This document shows, in pieces, positions 8,901 to 16,586 of a stretch of 64,000 nucleotides of DNA; position 1 is the stretch's first letter; each line of letters begins with the position of its first letter. The stretch spans positions 186,001 to 250,000 of the forward strand of contig NZ_FOPP01000007.1 of NCBI RefSeq assembly GCF_900113525.1, written 5' to 3'. The position numbers were made by a program, and so were the translations under genes. Under the pieces are notes generated by a model, which was not told the DNA's origin, searched no databases, and worked only from the letters and a program-made list of their open reading frames with translations. The DNA is from Pedobacter insulae. Its GTDB lineage: Bacteria; Bacteroidota; Bacteroidia; Sphingobacteriales; Sphingobacteriaceae.

Positions 8901-9107
8901 GGCATCCTGTGCAAATTTCTTTAGCAGTTTCTCGTTTTTTAGATAATAATAAATCTCGAAATGCGGAGTTTGCAACACTTTGAAATCGGCATTTTTATAC
9001 CTTACCCTATTCTGTCCAAAATACTGTGCTTGAACGGAAATGGCAGATACGAGGATGAAAAGTAAAATCGATAATGATCTTTTTAATGACGGAGTAGATA
9101 TCTTCAT
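5979..9107 (-). CDS. three-part surface protein: gluzincin metallopeptidase, TolB-like propeller, outer membrane barrel
   Basis: The 1042-aa protein begins with a signal peptide ending near SVQAQ. Residues ~30-260 resemble a peptidase-MA/gluzincin domain: the zinc motif is HELVHAF, with a downstream glutamate in VEGMAEYLS. Residues ~290-600 carry WD40/TolB-like propeller repeats (SPDGKYLAFLS, WSPDGNEIAFSG, FSPDGKMIVFSSDR). The last ~380 residues are barrel-like, rich in alternating aromatic residues, with LPFTGPKKLAQIASRFFFSDLNLFFDAG and a terminal GLTFAPGW typical of outer membrane beta-strands. It is often annotated simply as TolB-like. The complete HExxH and Glu suggest an active cell-surface protease. 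PBP1A lies 67 nt upstream on the same strand. The substrate is unknown. Confidence 0.8.
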   Translation of the reverse strand: MKISTPSLKRSLSILLFILVSAISVQAQYFGQNRVRYKNADFKVLQTPHFEIYYYLKNEKLLKKFAQDAETWYKMHQEIFRDTFLKKNPIILYSNHADFQQTTALNGEIGVGTGGVTEALKNRVIMPILDLNSQTRHVLGHELVHAFQYHLLLEKDSISLENIGNTPLWMVEGMAEYLSVGKKDAYTSMWMRDALLNRDIPSLKDLTNSGKYFPYRYGQAFWTFIGSVYGDTTIAPLFKSTAKYGYENGIKFTFGYDDKTLSGLWKNAIEQHYRPMLKADSSQIKISGTKIVDNKNGGNVNVSPAISPDGKYLAFLSEKDLFGIDLFLADAKTGKTIRKLSSQISNSHIDDFNFIESAGAWSPDSKKFAFSIFSKGRNEMLMIDVNNGNTIMQTDMGKVEQFSNLTWSPDGNEIAFSGMVEGQSDLFSYNLTTKQVTQITNDEFSDYAPNFSPDGKMIVFSSDRASVSSGNINAVNSLNLSVYNFDTKTVSNIPVFAGANNLNAHFSGDSKRIFFLSNRDGFRNLYEYNLADKIVKQLTDYFTGISGITEYSPAISVARNDDIVYSYYRYQRYTLYNSPLSNFKAKVVNAQDVDFTPAILPPFENTGVNVVNSNLSNFERFEKTLDDSLITIPYKPKFRLDYLANSGVGVSSSRFGTGIQGGIVGMFSDILGRNQIIANVSVNGEIYDFGGLVGYINQQSRINWGVAVSHIPYVTGFTTGSFFDPSTSPTGDPIDTISTNILRTFEDKLEVFASYPFSKIHRVEAGTAFSHYSYRLDRFNNYYQDVNGYPAYYLGADREKVSKSQATNTLGIPLEAFSIVSANASFVGDNSIFGVAAPLDGFRYRVGLEQYIGDFNFSALTVDARKYWRTKPLTFAARTYNYMRFGREGENLYPLFIGYPYLIRGYEANSFYNSKVQNTGTFDINQLSGSKFAVFNFEIRLPFTGPKKLAQIASRFFFSDLNLFFDAGVAWTEDSKVAFKNQPSSTLLPNGTPAERVPALSAGVSLRVNVFNYFILEPYYAFPFQRKDVKAGVFGLTFAPGW

Positions 9108-9174
9108 GTTCGCAGTTTTAAAACTTAAACTTATACTAAATTACGAAAAAAGGGATGAATAGGATTAACTTATG

Positions 9175-11634
9175 TTATAGATTATTGCCATTTCTTTTCT
9201 TTTCTTTTTCCTCTTGTCGCTGTTTTCTTTTTAATTCCCGTTCTTCTTTTTTTGTAAGAGGAACAATTGGCGTAGAATTTTGTTTAACGGGTTGATTTTC
9301 TGAAGTTTTTTTCTCTTCCTTTTTCGAGCCTACCGCTTCTTGTTTGGTTGGAATTTCTTCAATTACTGGAATTTCTTCTAGGTTGGTTTCTAAAGAATCG
9401 ACCGTTAGACTATCAACCTCGGTTGTATCTATTTGTTGCACGGGAGTAGGGCAGTTGAATTTTCTGGTAATTTCTACTTTTGCTTTTGGAAATGGACCGT
9501 AAGTATATCCAGAATTTGGATCCTGATAAACCTTTTCCATGAATTTACCGAAAATAGGCAAAGCCGTCCGGGAGCCTTCACCAGTTTCTCCATTCTTGAA
9601 ATGGGCAGTTCGCTCATCGCAGCCAACCCAAATACCTGTTACCAAATCTTTGGTTATTCCCATGTACCAAGCGTCTACATAATCTGAGGAAGTTCCGGTT
9701 TTGCCTCCGATCTGATTATTTTTCTTCCACAAATCCCATTCCCATAAAGCTCTTGAAGTTCCGCCGGGTTCATCCATTCCCCCTCTAAACATATATAACA
9801 TTAACCATGCTATTTCTTCCGTTAATACCCGTTTAGTTTTTGCTGTAAATTCTTCGATCACATGATCATTCTGGTCAGTGATCTTCTCTACTAAAATAGG
9901 TTCTGTTTTCACACCTTCGTTTAAGAAAGTACCGTAAGCACGTACCATTTCAAAAACTGAGACATCATTTGGACCTAAACTAACTGATGGAACTGATTCT
10001 AAATGACTTTCAATTCCACATTCATGTGCCCATTTTACCACATTATCCCAGCCCACAGTTTCGGTTACTTGAGCGGTTACCGTATTTACGGATTTTCCCA
10101 TTGCCCAGCGCAGTGACATTTCCTGATAGGTATTACTCCAGTCTGCATTTTTTGGTTCCCAGTACTTAGTTTCTCCTTTATCTTGGTAGGCGATTTTAAT
10201 GGGCTTGTCGACATAAGTATCGCAAGGGCTCATTCCGCTCTCGAGTGCTGCTAAATAGGCGAATGGCTTGAAAGTAGATCCGGCCTGTCTTTTGGCTTGA
10301 TTTACATGGTCGTATTTGAAGAATTTATGATCAATACCACCAACCCAAACTTTAATCTTACCGGTTTTAGGTTCCATTGTCATCATTCCGGTATTCATTA
10401 TTTTTCCGTAATAACGGATGGAATCCATTGTCGAAAATAGTGTGTCGCGGTCGCCTTTATAAGAGAATACTTTCATTTCTTTCTTCTTATTGAAGTAGGC
10501 TTCTATTGAGTCAGTATTATTATTGTACTTTTTAACGAGCATGGCATAAACCGGTAAATTTCTTTTGGCTCTTTCAGGGTAATCCACCTTTTTACGTTCT
10601 GAATCTTCCCATGGGTCTTCATTTCCCCAAACGCTATAGAACCTGCGTTGAATAATTCGCATTTGATCTCTTACCGCTTCTTCAGCGTAACCTTGTAATT
10701 TGGAATCGATTGTCGTATAAATTTTTAACCCATCTTCTGCCAAATCGTAACCATTTTCTTCACACCATTTCTCGAGATATTTCTCAACAGCAGCTCTCAA
10801 ATAAGAATCACCATTACTTGAGTCTTGTATTTTGCCTTCTTTTATCTGAAGAGGTATCTTTACAAGCAGTTCGAGACTATCTTTACTTAAATAATTATAT
10901 TTGTTCATTTGTCGCAGCACAGTATTTCTGCGTTCCAACGCTCTTTGCGGGTTTTTAGTGGGGTTGTAAAGATTGGTACCCTTTAACATACCTATCATTA
11001 ATGCCGCTTCATTGGCATTTATTTCTTTGGCATCTTTGTCGAAATAGATTCTGGAAGCAGTTTTTATACCATAGGCATTATTGCCGAACGATACGGTATT
11101 TAAATACATGGTGATAATATCGTTCTTGCTATAGTTTGATTCCAGTTTTAAGGCGGTCATCCATTCTTTTAATTTAGAAACCATTGTTCTTACTACAGGA
11201 ATATGCCTTATTAAGCCGGAAGCTTTGCTGTAACGTGTTCTGTACAAATTTTTGGCTAATTGCTGAGTAATCGTACTGGCTCCTCCATCTTTACCCATGC
11301 CAACTACTGCTCTTCCAACCGCTTGGATATCTATTCCCGAGTGTTTGTAAAAACGAATATCTTCTGTGGCTATTAAGGCATTAATAATGCTTGGAGCAAT
11401 TTCATGATAATCGATTGGCGTTCTATTTTCTTTAAAGTATCGGCCAATTAATTTACCGTCGGATGTGTATAGTTCTGAGCCAATTCTTTGGGCAGGTTTT
11501 TTAATGTCGGCATAGGTAGGGGAATAGCCAAATAACCATAAAAAGTTTATTTGTAATGCGCAAAAGAAGATTATAAGAAAAAATATAAAAATTGTAAAAT
11601 AACGAATGTACCTATTTTTTATTTCTCTGAACAT
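9175..11634 (-). CDS. penicillin-binding protein 1A (transglycosylase/transpeptidase)
   Basis: The 819-aa bifunctional class A PBP polymerises and cross-links peptidoglycan. A single N-terminal membrane segment (~residues 10-32) anchors it. The GT51 domain shows EDIRFYKHSGID and GGASTITQQLAKNL. The transpeptidase domain shows SxxK as S453-K456 in AGSTFKPF, SxN in KSVNTVT and KTG in GGKTGTSSDYVDAW. The C-terminus is a long, low-complexity Lys/Glu/Pro tail of ~80 residues (KKEERELKRKQRQEEKEKKR), which probably faces the wall. The upstream gap has no clear promoter. Confidence 0.95.
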   Translation of the reverse strand: MFREIKNRYIRYFTIFIFFLIIFFCALQINFLWLFGYSPTYADIKKPAQRIGSELYTSDGKLIGRYFKENRTPIDYHEIAPSIINALIATEDIRFYKHSGIDIQAVGRAVVGMGKDGGASTITQQLAKNLYRTRYSKASGLIRHIPVVRTMVSKLKEWMTALKLESNYSKNDIITMYLNTVSFGNNAYGIKTASRIYFDKDAKEINANEAALMIGMLKGTNLYNPTKNPQRALERRNTVLRQMNKYNYLSKDSLELLVKIPLQIKEGKIQDSSNGDSYLRAAVEKYLEKWCEENGYDLAEDGLKIYTTIDSKLQGYAEEAVRDQMRIIQRRFYSVWGNEDPWEDSERKKVDYPERAKRNLPVYAMLVKKYNNNTDSIEAYFNKKKEMKVFSYKGDRDTLFSTMDSIRYYGKIMNTGMMTMEPKTGKIKVWVGGIDHKFFKYDHVNQAKRQAGSTFKPFAYLAALESGMSPCDTYVDKPIKIAYQDKGETKYWEPKNADWSNTYQEMSLRWAMGKSVNTVTAQVTETVGWDNVVKWAHECGIESHLESVPSVSLGPNDVSVFEMVRAYGTFLNEGVKTEPILVEKITDQNDHVIEEFTAKTKRVLTEEIAWLMLYMFRGGMDEPGGTSRALWEWDLWKKNNQIGGKTGTSSDYVDAWYMGITKDLVTGIWVGCDERTAHFKNGETGEGSRTALPIFGKFMEKVYQDPNSGYTYGPFPKAKVEITRKFNCPTPVQQIDTTEVDSLTVDSLETNLEEIPVIEEIPTKQEAVGSKKEEKKTSENQPVKQNSTPIVPLTKKEERELKRKQRQEEKEKKRNGNNL

Positions 11635-11779
11635 GGGGATAAAGATGAAAAAAACGTAATTTATATTCTGTTAAAATGTGTTAAAACTTCAAGTACAAAT
11701 TAACGTATTTAATTTGCGTAAATTTTAGTCTATATTTAAAATAAATGGATTTTATTGATTTCGTAATCATAATATAGTG

Positions 11780-12661
11780 ATGAAAACAGATGTAAAAAAA
11801 TATTTAGCCAAAGGAGGAGCTGAATTTAAGTTAAAAGATTTTAGTACTAGTTACAACGGTCATTTGGATAAAACTGCTGGCAAAGAGGCGCTTAGTTGTG
11901 TAAAAGAGGAATTGAAAGCTTATCAGGAGATATTATATGCAGCTGATTCTCATGCTATATTGATCATTTTTCAGGCGATGGATGCAGCGGGCAAAGATAG
12001 CGCGATTGAACATGTGATGTCGGGTTTAAACCCCCAGGGCTGTCAAGTTCATAGTTTTAAAACGCCTAATAGTGAGGAATATAGTCACGATTTTTTATGG
12101 CGTCACTATAAAGCTCTTCCTGAAAGAGGGAAGATTGGTATTCATAATCGATCCCATTATGAAAACGTGTTGGTATGTAAGGTTCATCCTACCTATATTT
12201 TAAGTGAAAATATCCCAGATTACAATAATGTGGAGAAAATTGACAAGCAATTTTGGAAAGATAGATATGAAAGTATTCGGAATTTTGAAAAACACCTTGT
12301 GGCAAATGGGACAATCATTTTAAAATTCTTTTTGCACGTTTCTAAGGAAGAGCAAAAGCAGCGGTTTTTGGATCGGATTGAGGATCCCAGCAAAAACTGG
12401 AAGTTTTCTGTTGGAGACCTGAAAGAACGTGCGCTTTGGGACAAATATATGACAGCCTATGAAGAAGCAATTAAAGAAACATCTACCGATTATGCTCCGT
12501 GGTATGTCATTCCTGCAGATAAAAAATGGTATGCTAGGTTAGCCATAAGTGAGGTGATCGGAGATGCCTTAAAATCTCTCAACTTAAAATATCCGGTCTT
12601 ACCTAAAGAGGAATCTGATCAATTAACAGCAATTAAAGCGCAACTAAATGATGAAAAGTAA
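11780..12661 (+). CDS. PPK2-family polyphosphate kinase / polyphosphate:nucleotide phosphotransferase
   Basis: The 293-aa single-domain PPK2 transfers phosphate between polyphosphate and nucleotides in the cytoplasm. Walker A is AMDAAGKDSAI and the lid/Walker B region is GKIGIHNRSHYENVL, followed by the conserved KFFLHVSKEEQKQRF. I start at the ATG at 11780; the GTG three bases earlier is the only alternative. The length and the KIGIHNRSHYE form suggest the class that phosphorylates AMP or ADP, but the class cannot be fixed by eye. It converges with the serine hydrolase with a 4-nt gap. Confidence 0.9.
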   Translation: MKTDVKKYLAKGGAEFKLKDFSTSYNGHLDKTAGKEALSCVKEELKAYQEILYAADSHAILIIFQAMDAAGKDSAIEHVMSGLNPQGCQVHSFKTPNSEEYSHDFLWRHYKALPERGKIGIHNRSHYENVLVCKVHPTYILSENIPDYNNVEKIDKQFWKDRYESIRNFEKHLVANGTIILKFFLHVSKEEQKQRFLDRIEDPSKNWKFSVGDLKERALWDKYMTAYEEAIKETSTDYAPWYVIPADKKWYARLAISEVIGDALKSLNLKYPVLPKEESDQLTAIKAQLNDEK

Positions 12662-12665
12662 TAGC

Positions 12666-13913
12666 CTACTTATAATCCATCTTAAACTTGCTAAGGTCTG
12701 CTGTATGTTTTTTTGTTCTATTCAATTCAAATTCATAAATCGTGCTACCTAAATTTTTCATAAATGGATAGCAGACGGTTTTGTATTCGTATTTATTGTC
12801 ATTGTAAATTCCGTTTTCATTGGATTGTACAACGGCAGTTAAAAAAAACTCGACATTGTTTTTAAAGTCTATAAAGTAAGCGTTGTCGATAATAAAGCCA
12901 TAACTGTCTCCATATTTATTGAAAATTCTAATAGCTGGATCGATTGCAGCGTTTTTCTCTCTACCATAGTATAACATTTTGGCATAGGTTGGCCAAAATT
13001 CTTTTTCGTCGTAGTTTGGGAATTTGCTTTCATTAGGTAATTTACTCATATAGGTGTATATAAGTCTATAATCACTATCTGTTAAATTAAATCTTTCTCT
13101 TTTTGAATATGCTTGTGGCATGATTAATCGCATCATCAGGGATTGCTGATCTGCAATGGTAAAAACGTTCTTATCGGCAAAGCTGTAAGGCTCCATCACC
13201 AACTGGTCTTTACTATCCATATAACCTTTTCCAACAATTAAGTTGGTTAATGCTAATTCGTAATTTTTATCATCATATTGGGCGTTTTGATGATAAATTA
13301 ACTTATTACCCTCATAAAAATCAATAGGGTTGGTGTTTCTTGATGACTCTCCACCGTCGCCTATTGCTAAACGATTTAATATTCTACTTTCAGTCAGACC
13401 ATATTTCCTAAGTTTAGCATTAATTTCTGCTCTCCCAATAAATTCGAATAACCTATTAAAAGCATCGTTGTCGCTGGTTAGTAGAATTTTTTTGATGTAG
13501 TGCGCTATCGAGGGTTTCCCGTTTTCGGCACTTTCATCTGTGGTTACCTTAGTTTGTCCCTTAAAACTGCTATCCGTAACCATTGTTAGATCAGCATTTA
13601 GGCCTTTTATCTTTAATTCATTGATTTTCTCCAGGGCAAAAATAACCGCTGCTAATTTAACTGTACTTGCAGGGTAGAAATACCGTTTTCCATTTAAATT
13701 GTAACTATATGATTTGAATGTTGGCTTATTATTTTTATCCCGATTAACCTGGGTATAGCGAATTTGCACCTCGTTTTTATTTGGATGATTCAATATTCCA
13801 CTAAATAATTCTGGTTTAGCTAATAGTAAATTCTTTAATAATACTGTATCCGTTTGTTGTGCCATCACTTGCAAATGCATTAAAAATAAAGAAAAAATGA
13901 GTAATCGTTTCAT
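12666..13913 (-). CDS. exported serine hydrolase of beta-lactamase/PBP fold
   Basis: The 415-aa protein has a signal peptide (MKRLLIFSLFLMHLQVMAQ). The class A beta-lactamase-like nucleophile motif is PASTVKLAAV (SxxK), and the SxN-like motif is TSDNDAFNRLFE. No classical KTG is evident, and inserts make it ~120 residues longer than true class A enzymes. It is therefore better called a beta-lactamase-related hydrolase, possibly acting on peptidoglycan, than a resistance gene. Confidence 0.8.
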   Translation of the reverse strand: MKRLLIFSLFLMHLQVMAQQTDTVLLKNLLLAKPELFSGILNHPNKNEVQIRYTQVNRDKNNKPTFKSYSYNLNGKRYFYPASTVKLAAVIFALEKINELKIKGLNADLTMVTDSSFKGQTKVTTDESAENGKPSIAHYIKKILLTSDNDAFNRLFEFIGRAEINAKLRKYGLTESRILNRLAIGDGGESSRNTNPIDFYEGNKLIYHQNAQYDDKNYELALTNLIVGKGYMDSKDQLVMEPYSFADKNVFTIADQQSLMMRLIMPQAYSKRERFNLTDSDYRLIYTYMSKLPNESKFPNYDEKEFWPTYAKMLYYGREKNAAIDPAIRIFNKYGDSYGFIIDNAYFIDFKNNVEFFLTAVVQSNENGIYNDNKYEYKTVCYPFMKNLGSTIYEFELNRTKKHTADLSKFKMDYK

Positions 13914-13996
13914 AAGAGAAATTTGAATAGTTAAATATAGGATTTGTTTTAAACTGTGATAAGTGATATAATTTTTTTATTCAGCATTTAAAAAGC

Positions 13997-14004
13997 TAAT
14001 TTTG
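13997..14004 (+). promoter_or_regulatory. -7 element of the DUF6580 gene
   Basis: TAATTTTG matches TAnnTTTG and lies 45 nt before the ATG. No good TTG is seen 20 nt upstream. Confidence 0.4.
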
Positions 14005-14049
14005 TTTAATTAAAGTAATGCAATTTTATTATCGTTAAATTATACACTA

Positions 14050-14631
14050 ATGAAAAACCAAGTTAATTATAGAACACCCATATTGTTATTGTTTATGCTG
14101 CTCATTGTGGGATTAAGAGTTTTAGCCCCTCTCTCTGCAGATTTTAAATTTATTGCCAACTTTTCTGGAATAGGAGCTGTGGCTTTATTTGGCGGAGCTT
14201 ATTTTAAGCATAAAATTAATGCGTTTTTATTACCTGTATTGATGTTGTTTATCAGTGACTTAGGATTGGTTTTAACTATGGGTATAGATTATGGCTTTTA
14301 TTCAGGTTGGTACTACACTTATATTGCTTTTATTTTGATGGTATTAGTTGGCCATTTGATGATCAAAAAGATAAATGTTCAGCGGGTACTGGCGGCTAGT
14401 TTAGTAGGGGTTTTCATTCATTGGGTGGTTTCTGATTTTGGTGTATGGCTTGGATCGACAATTTATGCACAAAATATAGCTGGCTTTTGGGCATGCTTAG
14501 TGGCTGCTATTCCTTTTGAAAAGACTTTCTTGTACAGTACGTTGGGTTATTCGGCCTTAATGTTCGGGGCTTTTGAAAGCTTAAAAGCAAAATATCCTGA
14601 GTTGAGTAAAAATAACGTTGTGCATTCGTAG
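14050..14631 (+). CDS. DUF6580-type membrane protein, ECF S-component-like
   Basis: The 193-aa integral membrane protein has about five or six hydrophobic segments, starting at residues ~10-27, with HKINAFLLPVLMLFISDLGL and WVVSDFGVWLGS among conserved-looking stretches. The topology resembles the substrate-binding S-components of energy-coupling-factor transporters, and I recognise the DUF6580 pattern. The substrate is unknown; no riboswitch is visible in the 136-bp upstream region. A strong terminator follows immediately, so it is monocistronic. Confidence 0.7.
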   Translation: MKNQVNYRTPILLLFMLLIVGLRVLAPLSADFKFIANFSGIGAVALFGGAYFKHKINAFLLPVLMLFISDLGLVLTMGIDYGFYSGWYYTYIAFILMVLVGHLMIKKINVQRVLAASLVGVFIHWVVSDFGVWLGSTIYAQNIAGFWACLVAAIPFEKTFLYSTLGYSALMFGAFESLKAKYPELSKNNVVHS

Positions 14632-14649
14632 TATTCCGGTAAATATTAG

Positions 14650-14684
14650 AAACCCTTTTGTAGCAATGCAAAAGGGTTTTTTTT
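14650..14684 (+). terminator. intrinsic terminator after the DUF6580 gene
   Basis: A perfect 11-bp stem, AAACCCTTTTG with CAAAAGGGTTT, encloses an 8-nt loop and is followed by a T run to 14684. The next gene starts 14 nt later, so that gene needs its own promoter. Confidence 0.9.
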
Positions 14685-14686
14685 AT

Positions 14687-14694
14687 TAGTTTTG
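14687..14694 (+). promoter_or_regulatory. -7 element of the sirtuin gene
   Basis: TAGTTTTG lies between the upstream terminator and the sirtuin ATG, 3 nt before the ATG. With transcription starting 5-7 nt downstream, the mRNA would be leaderless. Confidence 0.5.
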
Positions 14695-14697
14695 GGT

Positions 14698-15390
14698 ATG
14701 AAACGAACAGTGGTTGTTTTAACTGGGGCCGGAATTAGTGCCGAAAGCGGAATTAGAACTTTTAGGGATACAGATGGTTTGTGGGAGGGTTACAATGTAA
14801 TGGATGTTGCTACTCCTGAAGCATGGCGACGAAACCCTGCCCTTGTGCAGCAGTTTTATAACGAGCGCAGAAAGCAGGTTTTAGGTGCCAATCCTAATGA
14901 AGCGCATATACAATTGGCTACATTGGAGAAATATTTTGATGTTCAAATCATTACACAGAACATTGATGATTTACATGAGCGTGCGGGGTCGACAAATGTT
15001 ACGCATTTGCATGGGGTGATTACCTATGCGCAATCTGATCTCAATTCGTCCCTGATTTATCCGATAATAGGCGATGAAATACAGATGGGAAGTTTATGTG
15101 AACTGGGTTCGCAATTACGTCCTCATGTAGTATGGTTTGGTGAAAATGTGCCCATGATTGAACAGGCCGCGGCTATTTGCAGTAAAGCCGATTTCTTCAT
15201 TTTAATAGGTACTTCTTTAGCCGTTTACCCTGCGGCTGGCCTGATTGATTTTGTGCCCGTTAATGTGCCAAAATACATTGTCGACAAGAAAATTCCCGCT
15301 GTTGATCATTATAGGCATGTTGTAAAAATCGAGAGCGCCGCAACTGAAGGTGTTAAAGAAGTTGCGCAACAATTAATCAGCCATGTTTAA
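14698..15390 (+). CDS. Sir2-family NAD-dependent protein deacylase (class III, zinc-less)
   Basis: The 230-aa sirtuin removes acyl groups from lysines at the cost of NAD. It shows GAGISAESGIRTFRD, TQNIDDLHERAG and HLHG (catalytic His). The start is the ATG at 14698; the TTG at 14692 lies in the promoter. The small domain between HLHG and RPHVVWFGE has one Cys instead of the usual four, so it does not bind zinc in the normal way. The Tyr-x-x-Arg motif (FYNERR), which marks SIRT5/CobB-type enzymes that accept succinyl or malonyl lysine, is present. It overlaps the next gene by 8 nt. Confidence 0.9.
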   Translation: MKRTVVVLTGAGISAESGIRTFRDTDGLWEGYNVMDVATPEAWRRNPALVQQFYNERRKQVLGANPNEAHIQLATLEKYFDVQIITQNIDDLHERAGSTNVTHLHGVITYAQSDLNSSLIYPIIGDEIQMGSLCELGSQLRPHVVWFGENVPMIEQAAAICSKADFFILIGTSLAVYPAAGLIDFVPVNVPKYIVDKKIPAVDHYRHVVKIESAATEGVKEVAQQLISHV

Positions 15391-16078
15391 TTTGGCAGTT
15401 TTTAATTGGAGCGGAGGGAAGGATAGTACCTTGGCCCTTCATTACACCTTACTAGCGGGTAAGTACAAAATACATTGTCTATTAACCACCGTAAACGAAT
15501 TCTATAATAGGGTGGCTATGCATGGCGTTAGGGAGTCGTTATTGATGCAACAGGCAGAAATGTTGCAGTTACCTTTACATATTGTAAGGTTGCCGGAGAT
15601 GCCTGATATGGAGACTTATGAGGAGGTAATAAACACTCATTTTACGACTTTAAAAAGTAAAAATGTAATCAGTTCTATTTACGGAGATATATTTTTAGAG
15701 GACTTAAAGTTATATCGGGAGGAACAGATGGCGAAACTAGGAATGGAAGCAGTTTTTCCTTTGTGGAAAAGGGATAGTAGAGAACTTATAACTGAGTTCA
15801 TTTCCTTAGGTTATAAAACCATTGTGGTTTGTGCGAAGGATGGACTGCAAGATTTTTGTGGCAGGGTAATAGATCAATCTTTCTTGGCAGACCTGCCTGC
15901 AGATGTTGACCCATGCGGGGAAAATGGTGAGTTCCATACTTTCGTGTTTGATGGCCCGATTTTTAAGAAACCTATCGCTTTTAAGTTAGGAGAGTTGGTA
16001 CATAAAAATTTATCAGCGAGCAGTATATCTGGTGAGGTAATTGGTTACTGGTACATCGATTTAATTCCACTTACGTGA
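15383..16078 (+). CDS. Dph6-type ATP pyrophosphatase (COG2102-like)
   Basis: The 231-aa protein belongs to the adenine-nucleotide alpha hydrolase (PP-loop) group, related to diphthine-ammonia ligase: SGGKDSTLALH at residues 10-20, a SIYGDIFLEDLKLYREEQ segment and FPLWKRDSRELI. Bacteria have no diphthamide, so the substrate is unknown; an ATP-dependent amidation is an inference from the family. The start overlaps the sirtuin stop by 8 nt, implying co-translation and perhaps a shared process. Confidence 0.8.
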   Translation: MFNLAVFNWSGGKDSTLALHYTLLAGKYKIHCLLTTVNEFYNRVAMHGVRESLLMQQAEMLQLPLHIVRLPEMPDMETYEEVINTHFTTLKSKNVISSIYGDIFLEDLKLYREEQMAKLGMEAVFPLWKRDSRELITEFISLGYKTIVVCAKDGLQDFCGRVIDQSFLADLPADVDPCGENGEFHTFVFDGPIFKKPIAFKLGELVHKNLSASSISGEVIGYWYIDLIPLT

Positions 16079-16144
16079 TCAGCTAAAAACAATCAAACTT
16101 ATAGGATATTTGGCATAAATCAGGTGCAGAATTTTGTTTGCTTG

Positions 16145-16288
16145 TTGATTATAATATACAGTTAATCAATATGTTAAATTATTTCAATTAAACTTATTGA
16201 AAATTTAAATTGCCGTAACAGAACGTAGATTCATCGATTTTACAGAATAATATTCTGTAACTGTATTAAATAAACTATAATACAGTTA
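16145..16288. repeat. array of four inverted repeats in a convergent intergenic region
   Basis: The 232-bp gap 16079-16310 holds no gene. Four hairpin-forming repeats follow each other: TTGATTA-N11-TAATCAA (16145-16169), TTTCAAT-N7-ATTGAAA (16182-16202), TTACAGAAT-N3-ATTCTGTAA (16240-16260) and TAACTGTATTA-N9-TAATACAGTTA (16258-16288). All arms are perfect, the last 11 bp long. There are no GC-rich stems or T tracts, so these are not normal terminators. They lie 3' of both flanking genes. Confidence 0.75.
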
Positions 16289-16310
16289 CTTATGAATATT
16301 ATCTCGAGTT

Positions 16311-16559
16311 TTACTGCTGTCTTTTGTATGCGGCAGTAAAATCACTTCTCATCATCTTAAATCTTTCGACAACGGTGGCTATAAATTCCTCGTCCAAGAT
16401 TTGAAAGATCTCATTTGCCCCTCCTCCTGTTAAGTCAAGTTCAGATAATTTGAAGCTTTGTTCTAATTGGCCTTGCTCAAATTTTATAATGTATTTTTGG
16501 TTCATATTAAACAAGGTGATCTTGCAATCTGGGTGAGGTAGTTCTGCTAGTATTCTCAT
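16311..16559 (-). CDS. small protein of unknown function (82 aa)
   Basis: I do not recognise this protein. It has no signal peptide or membrane segment. It contains a hydrophobic/polar alternating N-terminal half (CKITLFNMNQKYIIKFEQG), a GGGANEIFQILDEEF turn-helix and a basic C-terminus. It lies 27 nt downstream of the S46 peptidase on the same strand and is probably co-transcribed. The start ATG at 16559 could be replaced by an internal Met (residue 19). Confidence 0.6.
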   Translation of the reverse strand: MRILAELPHPDCKITLFNMNQKYIIKFEQGQLEQSFKLSELDLTGGGANEIFQILDEEFIATVVERFKMMRSDFTAAYKRQQ

Positions 16560-16586
16560 GTGTGTTTGGTCTTTGTTATCCGTTGC

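Noticed and set aside
12666..13913. Beta-lactamase resistance gene
   Set aside because: SxxK and SDN-like motifs are there, but no KTG, and the length exceeds class A enzymes, so a resistance call is not justified.
16240..16288. Ordinary rho-independent terminator
   Set aside because: The stems are AT-rich with no T tract on either strand.
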